From Isoetes taiwanensis (lineage: Eukaryota > Streptophyta > Lycopodiopsida > Isoetales > Isoetaceae), in NCBI GenBank assembly GCA_021234155.1, contig JAJEKV010000017.1, forward strand, positions 4,870,792 through 4,934,791: 64,000 nucleotides of DNA. The letters run 5' to 3'. Under the pieces are notes generated by a model. It searched no databases, was not told the origin of the DNA, and saw only the letters and a program-made list of their open reading frames with translations. Shown here piece after piece: positions 53,417 through 64,000 of the stretch (positions within the stretch are counted from its first letter, which is position 1; each line of letters opens with the position of its first letter). Both the position numbers and the translations under genes were made by a program.

Positions 53417-55745
53417 TCCTATATTATAATGTTTTAAGCGTGTGTCCGTTTTCCATCAAACCCTAAATCTAATGGTGTAGATTTGATTGAAACTAATCGG
53501 ACAGTGATGATTTTATTACAATATCGAATTAAGGAAAAGGGAGAATAAAAAGGAAAAGTGAAGGGAGAAAAAGGCTTACGAGGAAAGGGAAGAGAGGGGA
53601 AAAGGGCATGGGAAAAGGGAAAGAAGAGAAAAAAAGTGGCATATGGGAAAAGGGAAAAAAGAAAAGAAAAAACAAAAGAGGGAGAGAGGAATGGGGAGCG
53701 AGGAAGGGCAATATGAGGAAAAGAGTGGGGAAATGAGGAAAATTATGAAGGAAAAGGGGGCATTGAAAAGCGAAAAGGAAGAAAAATCACGAGGAAAGGG
53801 ATAAAGGGAAAGGGAAAATGGGCATTTGGAAAGAAAGGGAAGAGATAGAGAAAAAGGGCTTACGGGAAAAAAAGAGGGCAAAAAGAGTTGAAAAGAGAGA
53901 GAGAAAAAAGGAAGGAAAAAAAAGAGCATGGAAAAAATAAAAAGAAAAAAAAAAAAAGGAGGAGAGATGCTCAAAGGGAAAAGAAAGAAAGAGGATAGAG
54001 AGGAGGAAAAAGGAAGCGCATGGAAAAGGAGGAAAAAGGGAGAGCAGGCGTAATGGAAAAGGGAAAGAGAAAAAAAGAAAGGAGGGAGAAAAAGAAAAAG
54101 AACCGCGGGGAAAAGGGAGGTTAGGGAAAGGAAAAAGAAAAAAGGGGGTGGAAAGATGAAAAAGGAAAAGGAAAAAGAACCACGAGGAAAAGGGAGAAGA
54201 AAGGGAAAAAGGGAAGGAATGAAGTGGTGAGGAAGGAGGATAAATAGCAGGGAAAGAGAAAAAGAAAGGGAGGAGGGAGGAAAGGGAAGGAAAAAAAAAA
54301 GACAATGGGAAAGGGGAAGAGGAAAGAGGCATGGAAAAGAGGAAAATAGAAGCAAAAAGAGGGAAGAGAGGAGAATGATGTAGAAGTGAAGAAGAAGGAG
54401 CATTTAAAAGAAAAGGAAAAAAGGAATGCAAAAAGGGAAACTGGGGAAGGGAAAATATAAGAGCCTGAGGAGAAAGGAGAGGGAAATTGAAAATGGGAAG
54501 GGGAAAGGAGAAAAAGGGCCGCGAGGAAAAGGTGAGAAAGGGAAAAAAGGAAAGGGAAAAAGCATGGAAAAACGAAGAAAAAAAGAAAAAGGAGGAGAAA
54601 GCGGTATGAGGGGAAAAAGAGAAAGAGGATGGAAAAAAGCGAAAAAGGTCCAGGAGAAAAGGGAAGCGCCCACATTGGAAAAGGGAAAAGAGAGAAAGGG
54701 AAAGGGGAAAGAAAGTGAAAAAAGGACAGGAAAGAGGAAAGGATGAAAAGGGAAGGGAAAGAAAAAGAAAAAGAGTGGAAAGGAAAACAAAAGGAAGAGG
54801 AAAAAAAAGGACAGGAATAGGAAGAGGAAATGAGAAAAAGAGAGAGGGAAAATGGCATAGAAGAAAGGAAGAGAGAGAAAGAGATTAAGAGAAAAAAATG
54901 AAGGAAAAAAGAAAGCATGGGACAAAAGGGAAAAAAATAAAGGGAGAAGGGCATGAGGAAAGCAGGGGGAAAAGAGGTCGCGAAAAAGAAGAAAAGGGGA
55001 CACATGAAAAAGGGGGAAAAATGGAAGGAAAAAAATGGCACAAGAAATGGGAAGAGAGGAAATGAAAAAAGAGAGGAGGAGAAAGGGCATGAAAAAAAGG
55101 AAGAAGAGAGAGGAAGGGTGAGAAAAAAGAAAAGTGAAGAGCATGGGACAATGGAAAATAGAAAGAAAGAAAAAGATACTAGGAAGAAGAGCCTGAGGAA
55201 AAAAGAAAGGAAGAAGGTCGAAAAAAAGAAGAAAATGGACATGAAAAAGGTGGGAAAAAAGGAGGCATAGGAAAGAGGAAATAGAAAAGAGGAAAAGGAA
55301 GGGGGGAAGAGGAGAAAAGAGGAAAAAGAAAAAGGAAGAAATTTGGGGAAAGGATGAGGGAAGGAAAAAAATCATCGAGAGAAAAAGGAAAGGAGAAAAA
55401 AAGGAGGAAACGGGATGTGGAAAGGGAAGGGAAGGGAAAAAGCGAGATAAAAAAAGGGGAAAGAAAAAGGGAAAAAATTGTGTGTAGGGAAAAAGAAAAA
55501 ATAGAATTGTGTAAGGAAAATGGGAAAAAAGAAGAGAAAAGAAAAAAAGGAAATCTTGGGATAGAATAGAATAGAGCAAAAGGCAAAAAGATAAAAAGGG
55601 AAATGATACTCGAGTGCACAAAATCTCTTGAGCTTAAATTCTATTATCTAAAGATTTTATATGAAAAGAGAGTTAAGACGAACATGTTTTCCTCCATACA
55701 GTTTTCAACTTATGCCCGGCAACGGCTGGTACACAAATTACAGAT
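53417..55745 (+). mobile_element. A/G-rich Helitron with degraded 3' end
   Basis: It starts TCCTATATTATAATGTTTTA after CATGCA, the same array position hit by 24427-26293. The 5' block CAAACCCTAAATCTAATGG is present, then a nearly pure A/G body from about 53520 to 55600. The 3' end reads TATGCCCGGCAACGGCTGGT and then ACACAAATTACAG, an altered form of the family hairpin and CTAG. The array resumes as ATTGAATATAGAG. The right boundary is accurate only to a few bases. Confidence 0.8.
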
Positions 55746-55882
55746 TGAATATAGAGAGTTTTAATATATTAGAGTATCCATAGATGTCAAAAAGAGTACA
55801 ATTGTGAATGGTTTTAGTGTAAGAGCAGTGGGCATTATCCATTGAATTGGTTTGTAAAATAATCTATATGAAGAGTGATTTT

Positions 55883-55958
55883 TGTAGTTTAAGCAGGGAG
55901 TTGAGCCCAAGTCTCCCGCGACCACAGCGTGGAATTCTAACCACTAAATTACAACCAC
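55883..55958 (-). pseudogene. tRNA-His-like remnant, type 2 site
   Basis: GGGAGTTGAGCCCAAGTCTC and CACAGCGTGGAATTCTAACC are present; the acceptor 3' side is altered (TAGTTTAAGCA). Confidence 0.5.
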
Positions 55959-56836
55959 AGCCACATCAATACCTGCTTCAACACATTTTACCGCCGTGCG
56001 AAAAAGGGATCTTATGATCATTTGTCACTACATAGTCACAGTTCCCGCAAACTACAGGTCTTCAATGCGAAAGGCAAAGCTTCTACCTACAAACATATCT
56101 TTGCTTGAGGATGGCCGCGGATTTTTTATCAGCGTGTAAATAAAGAGCAAAAGTAATAGAAGTGAATAAATGACATAGATGTCATAGGTGTCCATAGGCG
56201 AGGAAAATAAATTATCAAGCACCAAAATTATTAGGGTTTTGGAGTTTAGCATTAGCCATGGAATAGAATGGATAGAGGATGGAGTGCATAAGATGTTATG
56301 GATTCCCTTGTCATTGAGGGCTTCATTATTAGGATTCTACTTTTTCAAAATAGGCGTACCTTATAGCCAGTTTTACATTTTTGGATCACATTCTTCATGT
56401 CACGGACACATGTTATGGACAAGCGTCCTGAAGTAGAATCTCCACAAAGTACTCCAGTAAGGTTGAGCGATGCCTTTGAGATGAATTGCATAGGATGGAG
56501 TGCATAGATGGTATGGATTCCTTGTCGTAGGGCTTCATTGTTAAGTTCTACTTCCAAAATAGGCATGCCTTATGGCCGGTTTACATTTTTTTGGATCCAC
56601 ATTCTTCATGTCACGGACACATGTTATGGACAGCGTCACAGTAGAATTCTCCCGCAAGGAAATGCTCAAGCGAGTAAGGTTGAAGCCGATGCCTTTGAAG
56701 GATGAATTCGCGAAGCCTCCTTATGACAAAAGAATATGAATTAGAAGATACATACTTGACAAAAGAATATGAATAGAAGATATTTGTAGTTCTTTGGGAA
56801 TTAAAAGTATGACAAAGAATATGAATAGAAGATATT

Positions 56837-56887
56837 TGTGGGGAATTTGGTACGCGACTGCAGATTCAAGCGTTAAACTACAGCGAG
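56837..56887 (-). pseudogene. Badly decayed tRNA-His-like remnant, type 1 site
   Basis: Only the flanks (GAATAGAAGATATTTGTGG, GTTAAACTACAGCGAGAACA) place it; most of the body is deleted. Confidence 0.35.
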
Positions 56888-57001
56888 AACAACATAAGGA
56901 AGCAGCAGTAAAACATCATTATTCTTTTCTAATTAAGTATAAACTACAAAGGATTTTGGATTTCTACAAAATATAATCTTTCAATGGGAGCAAAAACAAT
57001 A

Positions 57002-60000
57002 TCAATCTTGTTAATTTGGGATTTTCGGGTTGGTGAAAAATATTTTTGGAATTTTTAGCTTGATTTCTAAAAGATTTTTGTAGGTTTTAAAGCTGACGAA
57101 ACATCACGATAGTCAAATATTAGAACTTTTAGCTATGATTTTGCTTCTTGGATTTCCCTCTTAGCGATAAGGCATGATACAGCACTCATTTGCCATATAC
57201 AAGCCGCATGCATTTAGAGGATTTTCTGCGGGGCAAGTGCGGCGGCAAAAGTACATGTACATGCCATTGTTTATTACGCGCTCGCGCCATATCACGTTCT
57301 ATTTTGCGGTACATGCTTTGCGGAAGAAGGGGATATACTTATCGCGATTATCACGGAAAGCATGGTTTCTATTGTTGATTGATTATATATATAAGAAAGC
57401 TAAAGCATGTCATTCTTATTTTCAATAGCCTTTATTACAGTGCGCAACAAATGCGATATGGAAGGAGGCAAAAAGGCGTTATCGGAGGACATCATTACGG
57501 CATATTACAAAACATAGAGTTATTTCGATTTACGTATTTGTTGAAGGGAGCTTCTTAAGTTATGATAAGGTGACCCGGCTATTCTCAAAAATCCAAGAAT
57601 ATTTCCTATTGCGTGCATGGCACCACCATTTTTCAAAGCGTTACTAGCATTGCCCAACTCTAGCAGGACAATCGCAGAGACAAGATGTTACGGAATGTTT
57701 TGGAGTCTTTCTCATAGGTGCAGCGGCCCTCTTAACAGAGTTCGCTGATATCTTTCTTTTCTCCTAGGTTGAGCTTTCTCCTTTGGCGGACTCGAAGACT
57801 TAGAGTGTTGTATAGTCATTTTGCTCTCTTGGAAACAAATGTCTTGATGGCATAGCATGTGAGTTTGTTTTGGAATAGGTAAAACCATATAGTAGTTGGA
57901 GCCTATCCATTTTTTAGATGCCTACAGAGCTAATCACATACTATTTCCATGTGAATTGAGATTATAGTATGCATTTTTCGAGGTCAATATGAATGTTTAT
58001 ACAAAACAATTATCATCTACTTTTCGCGGTTAGGAAGTTCAAGCACATTTCAGCTATGTAGAATTTCTCAAGTTGAAGCGATTTGAAACTATAGGTCCAT
58101 ATGAAAATGGATGCATTTGTACTACCAAAAACTAAATATCAACGCGAAGCGAGGTAAGGTTTATGTTTGTAAGATTGGGTATATCATAATTACGGATTTT
58201 TCAAGTCTCTAATATTTGCATTTTATCATACTTTGCTGACCTAGAGTTTCATTTTCTTTATTCAAAAGAATTCTTAAGGGGTCAATTTTGGCCCCGAAGT
58301 AGTTAAGCGAAACATTTTCTCCATAATGCGATCATGAGGAGTTAGGCAGCAACTACTACGAGAGGTGAAATCGGTTGATACATGGCGCTAGAGAATAGAA
58401 GTCTTGAAAATTTTACATCTCCTTCAACATCTTTTGGAAATCAGCGTTTGAATCTTGATGTGATTTCTACTATTTAGACTATGAATGGAGTATTTGTAGT
58501 ATATGACAACTAATATGATACAATGGAAGATATGAATGAGATGGTGAATCATGGTGTAATCCGTATAGGATATGATGGAATATTAATGGGTGGCGATGCT
58601 GATGCATGGCACCTCTCATGTGATGGTTTAAGAAGATTTCCCTTGACTATAGAGGCGGCGAGAATTCCCATGACTATAGAGGCATGATCACGACTAATAT
58701 GTGAGAAAGCATTACAACTTAAAATTAACATGTAGAAACTGCTTGATGGTTTGGGGACACTCTTATGTTTTAAGACAAAGGGGCTTTGGGATTTTATTAG
58801 GGGCGACCTCTAAGACATTGGCCCGGCTTTGTTTCCCGGTGCCTCTGTGCATATTGTTTTTCGCGGTCACAAGGTCTTCTATTCTAATGACATCTATACT
58901 TGGTATGATATGTTTGGATTTTCTTGCATGAAATCTTTTGTTTTATTGTTGGGCATTGCACTAGGGAGTAAGACATTTGCATAAAAAGTCGAGAAATATG
59001 CGTTTGGATGCTACTTTTCACGAGGAACCATGTTTCTTAGGTTTGCGTGATCACACGGCGGCGACAATCCGTGGTATGCCACTTTAGTCACAATATGAGG
59101 AACCTCTAGCAGTACTTGAGTACATGGTATGACATTTCTTTGCATGAAACCTTTTGTTTTATTGTGGGCATTACACTTAGGGGTAAGACATTAAGCATAA
59201 AATTTCAGAAATATGTGTGTTTGGGACCGCTACTTTTCGGAGAACCATGTTTCTTCACGTTTGTATCCCCGATCTGGGCCGGCTGACAATTCTTCTTGGC
59301 CTTTTATGCCACTTTCCGCAATATGAAGGAAACCTCTAGCTGAGGTGCTTTTATGATGAACTCCATCTCCTTCCTTGCTCAAGTTATTATTGGTTGCATA
59401 TTGCTTCTCTTTACTAAAAACTAGGTCTCTTCACAATTTGAACATCACGGATAGTTGCTTCATAATGGGATCGGGGGCTATTCATTTTGGATAAAAAGAA
59501 ATTAGTTTGTGCTCAATGTATGGAGGTCAGATCTCATCCTAGACATGGATCATTGTTAAATGCCATTTTGAGTCATGAAGAAGGCTATCTTGAAAGAGTT
59601 CTTATATTGCGAGGGGAAAATATTCACCTTTATCTACCATTGCATTATGGTGACATTATATCTGAAATTCTCATTTATAACTACACATGCCTTAATTTAT
59701 AATTTTTGTGTAGTTTTACGTGGTTTAAATTTCAAACTTATATACATAGTTCCTTCTTATAAAGTATATTGCCGTAGGAAATAAGAACTAGGTTTCTTGA
59801 CCTTTCATTTATTCTCATAATACAATCATTGACTTCCACCATTGGATTTTTCCTGCACCTTCTAGAAACACTTATGCCTATAAAGTTAAGAATAGAATGC
59901 ATGTTAAAGGTGCTTTCGGAAGTGATGGGACTTTCCTTCAAGTGATCACGTTGCATTTACAATGCACAAAATTATAAGCTTCCCGATTGCTTTATCTTTG

Positions 60001-61880
60001 GTGAACCTATAGTTGTTTACGTTATACTTTATCTTTAAGCTTTGGGTAAGATACCATGTTTTTGATGTACTTTTCTGATATACACTATAAGTTGAGGATT
60101 AAAAGCAGAAGTTTTTGTGTTCTCATTCTCCGGGATGTGCAAGGCGTTGAAGATGTATTTAACATTGGTCAACAATCTTACTCAAATAGGACTTATTCTT
60201 GAAGTTGGGCTTTACATTACGGCGAACTTTGGGTACATTAGTTATAGAACCCTTGAGGAGTGAGGAAGCCCGGATTATATCAGTGAAAGATGCACATTAT
60301 CTTCTTTCTTGAAGAAAAGATCTTATGGAACGTTTGATCTTCTTTTACATTTAGATTTTCAAAAGCATTTTTTTACTTCTGTCACCACATCCAATATGAT
60401 GCATTTGTATTTGCGTTTGCTATTGCTTGCAGAGTTGCTCATACTTTATAACATTTATCTGGATAATAATGCAGATAGGAATCTAATTTCCTGCAAATAT
60501 AGTCATGGAAACAACTAGATCTAAAATAACAAGTTTGTTAAGTTACAATGTGTAGACACTTGGTTGTTTCCAAATTGGAGTCAACTAGACACATATTTGA
60601 AGATGAGATAGAAGACTCTACATACTTCCAACAACTACAACATGTATTGACAGGAGTAAAATTAGTGGTGGTCTCATAATTTAAATAGTGATGACACATT
60701 CAGCTCAAATCTCTATCAATTCCTTATGCACATGTTCCCCACAATACTTTCTTATTTTTATCATAATATCAATTGTCTATCTGTATTTTCCTATCGTAAA
60801 TAAATTCAGGTCTCCAAAAACTGCAGTGAAATGTAGATTGCTGACTTATATCAATTGCCTCCACAAATTTAGAATTGCCAACTCTTGGTTTCTGCAAATA
60901 CCATCTAATCACAAGACATGCCTCAAATGCTTGCACAAATTTAGAAAATAAGGCCAATAAGAGTTGTACACAAATATCACGTAATGGTATGTGATTGGGG
61001 ACGTAATAATACACTTTGTCTAGAACCAAATGTAGCACTTTTGTAGAGGTATTGCTTTTGTTGCTCGCGTAATTTTTTTATATTGCTAAATTTGAATAGG
61101 GTCTTAAAGTCTTTTGTTGATTCCTTTGCATTTGAATGACATTGCCATTTGTTGACCATGTACCTTCACTCAAACCCAAAGGTTATATAAGAATATAATG
61201 AATAATATAGCTGGTTGGCCTTAAAATGAATGCAAAGCTGAGTTCACGTTTTGTGAACTGCAAACAACTTAATGCTGAGGTAGATAAACTATAACAAATT
61301 ACACCCCTTGCTACTATTATGTGACTTAGCACCAACCAGTGTATACTCACTGACCATCTCTAACATAGACTACTAACATCATTTGCAACATCATTCCATC
61401 TAAACAACTTTAGATCCTATTGAATCCTGAGCAATGACTATAATTTGAACATTTACAAAATCACATTGAAAGCCTGGCAACAATGATCCCCTTCATAGGA
61501 GCATCGATATTATTGTGACATTTGAATTTGATATTTGAAAACATAATGGCCTATTATGATTCATGTTATGTGCCTTTGGAACTATTTCATGGAGTCGTCT
61601 TATGCTACAACAATGACCAACAACAAGCTAAAATATTTTGATATTCCATGATGATTCTACATTCTTATCCAAAGTTGTATTACTCACAACATAATACGCA
61701 CATAATTCTACTACCAACCATACACATATGTATGTATATAGAATGAACATCAATCTTGGACAATAACTTAAAAGGAGCATGATTAACAACCCTACAAATC
61801 TCCTTAGATCCTAGATCTTATTCATATAATTCTACGATAAAATTGTATTTACGCCCGGCAACGCCGGGCACCATAACTAG
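57002..61880 (+). mobile_element. 4.9-kb Helitron without a polypurine body, exact empty site
   Basis: It starts TCAATCTTGTTAATTTGGG after AACAATA and ends with hairpin gcccggc-aac-gccgggc (61853-61869), spacer ACCATAA and CTAG at 61877-61880 before TCTACAAGAAAC. Other units contain the joined AACAATATCTACAAGAAAC (for example near 47545 and 49915), so the borders are exact. The inside has no Rep/helicase and no gene that I can name. It is AT-rich, with short frames only (the longest about 80-90 codons, none with a recognisable domain) and a direct duplication at 58901-59345. Confidence 0.85.
58901..59345. repeat. ~226-bp direct duplication inside the Helitron
   Basis: Two diverged copies share TTTTGTTTTATTGT-GGGCATT, AGTAAGACATT/GTAAGACATT, AGAAATATG-GT-TTTGG, GAACCATGTTTCTT and CAATATGAGGAACCTCTAGC or a close form. 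The first copy is about 58901-59124, the second about 59127-59345. Confidence 0.7.
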
Positions 61881-62079
61881 TCTACAAGAAACTTATATGC
61901 ACGACAATGATGGGCATTTTTAGCACGTGTAAAATAAGTAGATGTCATGCATTCAATATAGACTTTTAGATATATTCGGGTCCATAGATGTCAAGAGTAC
62001 CAATTGTGAATGGTTTAGTGTAAAGACAGGTGGGCATTAGCCATTAGATTAGCTTGTAAAATAATCTATAGTGATTTTT

Positions 62080-62151
62080 TGTAGTTCTTTGGGAGTCGAT
62101 CCAGTCTCCCGCGACACAGCCTGGAATTCTAACACTAAGCTTCACAACCAC
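62080..62151 (-). pseudogene. tRNA-His-like remnant, type 2 site
   Basis: GTAGTTCTTTGGGAGTCGA and CACAGCCTGGAATTCTAACA; degraded copy. Confidence 0.5.
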
Positions 62152-62716
62152 AACCACATCAATATAGCACAACACATTTTACCATTTGTGTGAAAAAGGG
62201 ATCTTATGATCATTTGTCACAGAAAGAAAATAGGTCTACAGTTTCTTGTAAACTAAGGTCCTTGTCCCCGGAAGCAAAGCTTCTACCTGCTACACTTGAG
62301 GATAGCCGGCGGATTTTTATCAGCGTGTAAAGCGAGCAGTAATGGAGTGAATAAATAGCTATAGGCGTCATACGTGTCCATAGACAAAATAAATTAATCC
62401 AGCTACTTGAATTATTTAGGGTTCTGAGTTTAGCATTAGCCATGAATAGAATGGATAGAGGATGGAGTGCATAGATGTATGGATTCCCTTGTCGTCGGGC
62501 TTCATTATTAGGATTCTATTTTTCAAAATCCGGCGAGCCTTATGATGGCCGGTTTTACATTTTGGATCCGCATTCTTCGTAATGCGGACACATGTTATGG
62601 ACAGCGTCACAGTAGAATCTCCACAAAGGAAATGCTCAGCAGTAAGGTTGAGCGATGCCTTTGAAGGGATGAATTGTAGAAGCCTCATATTACAAAGAAT
62701 ATAAATACATGATATT

Positions 62717-62789
62717 TGTAGTTGATGGGAGTCGAGCCCAGTCTCCACGGCTACAACGTGGAGATTCTAACCACTTAAACTACAACCAC
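62717..62789 (-). pseudogene. tRNA-His-like copy, GTA-type, type 1 site
   Basis: Better preserved: GGGAGTCGAGCCCAGTCTCC and GGCTACAACGTGGAGATTC give a GTA loop, with three small indels. Confidence 0.55.
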
Positions 62790-63111
62790 AACAACGCAGA
62801 AATAATTTTGGTAAAATATCATTATTCTAATCTTCTAGTGAAGTAAACACAAAGTTTTTGGATTTCTACAAAAATATAATCTTTCAATCGAGGGAGCAAA
62901 ACAATATCTACTAGAAACTTGCCAATACATGACAATGATGGGCATTTTTAGCACATGTGAAATCGATAGATGTCATGCATTGAATGCGAGTTTTTAGATA
63001 TATTGAGTGTCCATAGATGTCAAAAAGAGTACCAATTGTGAATGGTTTAGTGTAAGAGAGCGGTGGGCATTAGCCATTGAATTGGTTGTAGGAATAATCT
63101 ATAGTGATTTT

Positions 63112-63181
63112 TGTAGTTCTTTGGGAGTCAGGCAGTCTCCGCGGCCTAGCGATGGAATTCTAACCCATAAACTACAACCAC
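63112..63181 (-). pseudogene. tRNA-His-like remnant, type 2 site
   Basis: TTCTTTGGGAGTCAGGC and GCGATGGAATTCTAACCC; anticodon region altered. Confidence 0.45.
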
Positions 63182-63766
63182 AACCACAGCCACATCAATA
63201 TAACTTCAGCACATTTACCATACGTGTGAAAAAGGAATCTTATGGTCATTTTGTCCGCCGGGAAGAAAACACATAGTCTCACGGATTCCGCATAAAACTC
63301 ACGGTCCTTCAATGCGGAAGCAAAGCTTCTATCTACTACAAACATATCACTTGAGGGGATGTAAGCGGATTTTTATCCCAAAAGCGTGTAAAATGAGCAA
63401 AAGTAATGGAGTGAATAAATAAGTACATGGAAGTATCATGACATCCATAGAGCGAAATAAATTAATCAGCTACAAATTATTTAGGGTTCTTTAGCATTAG
63501 CCATGGAATAGAATGGATAGAGGATGGGTATAGATGAGTATGGATTCCCGCGTACCATTGGGAGCACATTATTGGGATTCGCACCGAAATAAGCATGCTT
63601 ATGGCGGTTTACATTTTTGGATCCGCATTCTTCATGCGGACACATGTTATGGACAGCGTCAGTAGGAATCTCCCACAAGGAAGTACTCCAGCGAGTAAGG
63701 TTGAGCGATGCCTTTTGGGGATAGATTACGGGAAGCCTCATATGACAATATAAATAGAAGATATTT

Positions 63767-63835
63767 TGTAGTTCTTTGGGAGTGAGGCGGTCTCCACGGC
63801 CACAATGTGGAATTCTAACCACTAAACACAACCCC
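63767..63835 (-). pseudogene. tRNA-His-like remnant, type 1 site
   Basis: GTCTCCACGGCCACAATGTG (GTG loop retained) and AATTCTAACCACTAAAC; the T arm is damaged. Confidence 0.5.
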
Positions 63836-63953
63836 ACAGCAACATAAGAAATAACTTTTAGTAAAACATACGTTTTCTAATCTTCTAATTGAAGTAAACA
63901 CAAAAGTTTTTGGATTTCTACAAAATATAATCTTTTAATGGGGAGCAAAACGA

Positions 63954-64000
63954 TCTTATATTATAAAGTTTTTAAGCGTATGTCTTTGCATGAAACCTAA
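63954..64000 (+). mobile_element. Helitron, 5' end only (runs off the right edge)
   Basis: TCTTATATTATAAAGTTTTT follows GAGCAAAACGA of the array, then GCGTATGTCTTTGCATGAAA as in copy 24427. The rest is outside the window. Confidence 0.8.

Larger units (their letters stand above)
23914..63953. repeat. Tandem array of ~1.03-kb units carrying tRNA-His-like genes (interrupted by transposons)
   Basis: The unit marker GATGGTATGGATTCCCTTGT or a near variant occurs near 23926, 26830, 29729, 30711, 36087, 37116, 48423, 49452, 50793, 51876, 52911, 56288, 56505, 62469 and 63534. Undisturbed neighbours are 1029 bases apart (36093 to 37122; 48429 to 49458) or slightly less (982 for 29735 to 30717). Each full unit has two minus-strand tRNA-like sequences in two different surroundings. 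Type 1 is preceded on the plus strand by ACAAAGAATATAAATA and followed by AACATAAGG. Type 2 is preceded by ATCTATAGTGATTTTTT and followed by CACATCAATATAAC. The rest of the unit is AT-rich with no convincing coding frame. Array blocks are 23914-24426, 26294-27413, 29175-30844, 35525-37469, 47432-53416, about 55746-57001 and 61881-63953. Confidence 0.9.

Noticed and set aside
1-64000. Autonomous Helitron (Rep/helicase) or Penelope-type enzyme
   Set aside because: No frame shows the HUH Rep or PIF1 helicase motifs. The only reverse transcriptases are the copia and L1 ones described.

Overview
The window is land-plant nuclear DNA made almost entirely of transposable elements and one tandem repeat array. 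No gene here is convincingly intact and active. The plant assignment rests on a nuclear-type tRNA-His body, a pentatricopeptide-repeat (PPR) pseudogene, an EIN3/EIL-like transcription-factor pseudogene, a plant L1-type LINE whose ORF1 has a DUF4283-like and zinc-knuckle layout, and a Ty1/copia polyprotein. The PPR style reminds me of fern PPR proteins, but that is a weak inference.

Left part (1-12.6 kb): minus-strand Helitrons lie end to end. One is cut by the left edge (1-503), one carries a broken PPR gene (507-4646), and one is about 6 kb (4647-10710). Two plus-strand Helitrons with bodies made almost only of A and G sit inside or against them (7594-9360 and 10711-12597). All typed ends share a TC start, most often TCTTATATTATAA, and a 3' hairpin of the form gcccagc-nnn-gctgggc shortly before CTAG, with A on the left and T on the right. 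No Rep/helicase is encoded, so they are non-autonomous.

12.6-21 kb: fragments of several genes, including a possible PP2C scrap, an isolated exon, an EIN3-like pseudogene flanked by a 22-bp direct repeat, and an En/Spm-associated-like protein fragment with a canonical intron. A minisatellite follows, split by a third A/G-rich Helitron; a fourth covers 21024-22946.

23.9-64 kb: a tandem array with a basic unit of about 1.03 kb. Each unit carries two minus-strand tRNA-His-like sequences; about 26 are visible, 15 of them well preserved. A higher-order repeat of about 2.37 kb is also seen. The array has been opened repeatedly: by Helitrons (24427-26293, 53417-55745, 57002-61880, and one starting at 63954), a poly(A) retroposon with a 15-bp target duplication (27414-29178), a 5'-truncated copia element (30845-35524), and a long LINE (37470-47431). 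The LINE itself holds a further insertion (38585-41990), which in turn holds a minus-strand A/G-rich Helitron (38939-40801). Uninterrupted array units serve as empty sites, so several insertions can be defined to the base.

From about 50.7 to 57.0 kb and 62.06 to 63.95 kb the array copies carry recurring small changes that look more like base-calling or polishing error than normal divergence, so fine detail there should be read with caution.
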